Source: Tetrahymena thermophila SB210 (lineage: Eukaryota; Ciliophora; Oligohymenophorea; Hymenostomatida; Tetrahymenidae). Taken from it: 64,000 nt of DNA. The position numbers were made by a program, and so were the translations under genes. Of the stretch, positions 62,201 to 64,000 are shown in pieces; the first letter of the stretch is position 1, and each line of letters begins with the position of its first letter. Where the stretch lies: NCBI RefSeq assembly GCF_000189635.1, contig NW_002476577.1:133512-197511 (forward strand), read 5' to 3'. A model generated the notes under the pieces. The model did not search any database and was not told the origin of the DNA. It saw nothing but the letters and a program-made list of their open reading frames with translations.

Positions 62201-62496
62201 GATTATGATATTTTAAACTATAAAAACTAATTAAAACAAAAAAGCTCTTTGAATTTATTTGATAGCTTTTATTCGATTTATTTTTTTATCTTTTTTATTG
62301 CACTAATATTATTTTATTTATTAATTTAAAGAATAATTTTTAATTTAAAAGTTTATTTTATTTTGATATTTATTTAAAATTTACACAAATTTATTATAAA
62401 ATTTTTAGCTCAATTAATAAATCATAAGAATTCAAAGTAATAAGCAAGTGTCTTAAATTAAAAAGATTAGTTGCCTTTAAGATAAACAAATGGTGA
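59213..62496 (+). pseudogene. headless LRR array 2: eight 90-nt exons plus terminal exon, one exon interrupted
   Basis: Exons: 59213-59302, 59561-59650, 59914-60003, 60260-60349, 60613-60702, 60960-60978 joined in concept to 61406-61476 (split by a 414-bp insertion), 61740-61829, 62087-62176. Terminal exon 62409-62496 ends CLKLKRLVAFKINKW then TGA. The repeat is N.IGA.GASGLGSALANCI then NLSNLTL. Exons and introns are near-identical between units. No start exon is visible upstream. The insertion brings an in-frame TGA about 35 nt into the element. The gene would be functional only if the element were removed and a head exon exists elsewhere. Confidence 0.65.
60979..61392 (-). mobile_element. 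414-bp SINE-like element with tRNA-type promoter boxes in an LRR exon
   Basis: Perfect 13-bp target duplication TTAAATTGGTGAT at 60966-60978 and 61393-61405. On the minus strand the element begins with a tRNA-like head: A-box-like GGCTCGAGTGGGC (61380-61368) and an exact B box GGTTCGAATCC (61337-61327), about 30 nt apart. It is followed by a C-rich, acceptor-like CCGCCCCC. It ends with the core GTGCATGTCACCATGTGCGA and a (GTAT)n tail (about 60,979-61,000). The GC content (visibly near half in 61,100-61,390) is far above its surroundings. The pairing is too poor for a functional tRNA. Standard-code frames across it are incidental. Confidence 0.82.
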
Positions 62497-63170
62497 AAAA
62501 AGGATGAATAAATATAAAATGTTTGAACAATATTATATATATATTTTATTATATAATATTTTGAAAAAGTGTTTTTAACCTAAAATAAAAATAGATTTAA
62601 TTATTGATTTTATATTTATAAATATCATTCATTTTTTTGTAAGTAAATAATTATTTATTATAAATAAAAAAATTTTAAAATTAAATTTACTTAAATAAAT
62701 TAAATCCTCTTAAGCAAACCCTCAGAATTCTCCAAAAACCATCAAATAATTTGTAACTTTTAGTTTTATATTATACCTTATTAAAGGAGGGTACAAAAAA
62801 ATTTTTTTTAATTTTAAAAATTTAAGCATAGTAAGGATTCTAAAAAGTGGATTATAATTTATTTTGGAATTAATTAAAGAGGATCAACATAGATTATTTT
62901 ATGTTAACTTATTTTTATATTTAAAAATTGATTTAAGTGTATTTAAATAAAACATTTTTTTTAAATCAACATTTAACTTTCAATAATAAGTATTTATTTG
63001 CGTCTAGGTTTTACCAACATATGTTGTATATGTATTTTTTGAGCTAATTGATAAAGACAAATACTATGTATTATCTATTCTGATCAAATTATTATTCTAT
63101 TTTCTTAGATATTTTAATTAAAAAGTACGCGAAAATCTTTTGTAGAAAGACTTTTAAGAAGTAGGTAAAA
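62497..63170. other. spacer before the last LRR-type gene
   Basis: The first ~270 bp duplicates 50,292-50,566. After TTATATTA the two copies diverge. The rest is unique AT-rich DNA that should hold the promoter of the gene starting at 63,171. Confidence 0.5.
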
Positions 63171-64000
63171 ATGAGCTTGAAAAATAGTAAAAAGCTACAA
63201 ATAAAGAAATAAAATTAAGAAGAAGACATTGTTAGGGATTTCTTGAAATAATACAACTATGAATATCTAAAAATGTTAGAATAAGGAGATTCTTCTCTAG
63301 TAGTAGTGGCATTTTCATAAAAACTATAATATTAAGTAGCAGTAAAGATTATAAAAACTCGTGGTGCAATAAATCAAGTCAACCTTTTATAAGTTGATAA
63401 AGAAATCTAGATTCTTTAAAATTTACAAAGTGAAATGTATGTATTAAAGATTTTTGAAAAAATAGAGGAATATAATTTAGGATTGCTTGCTATCGTTATG
63501 GAGCTTTGTGACTGTAATTAATTAATTAGTTTAAAATTGATAATTGATTATTAATTAATGTCAAAATAGGTAATTTGTCCAATATTTTTCAGTTGAATAC
63601 ATTTAGTATTAAATAAATATATGCGATGGCATATTAATTGTTGGAAGGGTTGAGAATTTATTAGGAATATGGTTTGATTTATAGTTAAATTCAGCCTAAA
63701 AACATTCTTTACAGCAAATCTTAGAATAAGTTTTTAATAGGTTTAATTAATTAGTAATAAATATCAAGAATGTCTACTTATATTAATTATTTATAAAAAA
63801 AGTTCACTATGGTTTTTTTAAGCCACATAAGTACTCCTTTTCTTAAAAAAAATCTGATGTAAATTTTATTTTTGTTTATTTAGATTTATTTTATATTAAC
63901 TAAATAATAATATAAAAGCTTCCTTCTATTTCCGACATATCATCAGAAATGACAAATGAATAAAGACTTAAAAGTTTATATGTAATAATTTATATTGACT
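63171..64000 (+). CDS. pseudokinase head of another LRR-type gene, runs off the window
   Basis: Starts ATG at 63,171 (MSLKNSKKLQIKKQ). Exon 1 is 63171-63513; a 56-nt intron (63514-63569) sits at the same place and phase as the 55-nt intron of gene D; exon 2 starts at 63,570. Ignoring the intron gives an early TGA at 63,594. The translated head aligns with D: QYQVAVKII (retained Lys), IVMELCDCNLSNIF, IYAMAYQLLEGL. The catalytic loop reads GLIYSQIQPKNIL and DFG is IGLI, so it too is a pseudokinase. After about 63,830 the frame is uncertain: near an A8 run the expected KSDV motif appears one base out of register, and the next exon-intron boundary cannot be fixed. The LRR part would lie beyond the window. 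Confidence 0.65.

Larger units (their letters stand above)
57918..62773. repeat. segmental duplication copy 2 (partner 45,350-50,566)
   Basis: Same orientation as copy 1, displaced by about 12.5 kb. Relative to copy 1 it lacks the segment equivalent to about 46,442-46,708 (which carries the first LRR exon of copy 1), and it has eight rather than ten LRR exons. It is gap-free, so it can guide closure of the N-run in copy 1. Confidence 0.85.

Noticed and set aside
63594-63596. Early TGA stop in the last gene
   Set aside because: It lies in the frame that ignores the 56-nt intron. Splicing continues the kinase-like frame.
1-64000. Telomeric (CCCCAA)n repeats or a chromosome breakage sequence
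   Set aside because: I looked for CCCCAA tracts and the conserved 15-mer breakage motif by eye and saw neither. An exact search would settle it.

Overview
The window is about 80% A+T and reads like a Tetrahymena-type ciliate. Long open frames appear only when TAA and TAG are read as glutamine and TGA is the only stop. Introns are short, very AT-rich and GT..AG. Almost every gene below was rebuilt by hand under that code, because a standard-code ORF search sees only fragments. The sequence does not say whether this is germline (MIC) or somatic (MAC) DNA.

Layout. Positions 1-8,216 hold three ordinary minus-strand genes: a 1,126-aa Q/E-rich protein, a 420-aa unknown protein, and a spliced membrane protein with a coiled-coil tail. 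Positions 8,525-13,160 are a 2.3-kb tandem duplication; each copy carries a secreted papain-family cysteine protease. From 14.1 kb the window is dominated by leucine-rich-repeat (LRR) genes built from exons of exactly 90 nt, one LRR per exon, separated by phase-2 introns. There is a minus-strand gene (14.1-16.1 kb) and three complete paralogues in direct tandem (genes A, B and C, 17.5-37.8 kb, 1,026, 761 and 930 aa). A catalytically dead pepsin-like protein (38.4-39.6 kb) follows, then gene D, a pseudokinase-LRR fusion (41.1-45.0 kb). After D comes a rearranged block: an LRR array (46.6-50.3 kb), a deleted copy of the end of gene D (51.2-51.7 kb), an inverted array (52.1-56.5 kb), a second copy of the first array with its flanks (57.9-62.8 kb), and the start of another pseudokinase-LRR gene running off the end (63.2 kb on). 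A 100-N assembly gap lies at 45,841-45,940.

The most notable finding is a pair of short retroelement-like insertions, 47,977-48,188 and 60,979-61,392. Each lies in a 90-nt LRR exon of a different array, at the same nucleotide of the exon (after base 19), in the same orientation, and each is flanked by a perfect 13-bp target duplication, TTAAATTGGTGAC or TTAAATTGGTGAT. They share a core at one end, carry different microsatellite tails, and the larger has A-box/B-box-like (tRNA-type) sequences at its other end. Removing either element plus one repeat restores a perfect 90-nt exon. This suggests a non-LTR/SINE-type element that targets the LRR exon itself, which would mechanistically link retrotransposition to the LRR-exon amplification already reported in Tetrahymena.

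Genes A-C are made of an alternating two-exon unit (a/b), a higher-order dimer. Their copy number differs by whole units, and one unit in B has lost a single exon. Together the LRR genes look like a locus in active turnover by unequal exchange, segmental duplication, inversion and element insertion. Their products are probably LRR ligand-binding or scaffold proteins, some with a dead kinase domain, but no partner can be inferred from the DNA.
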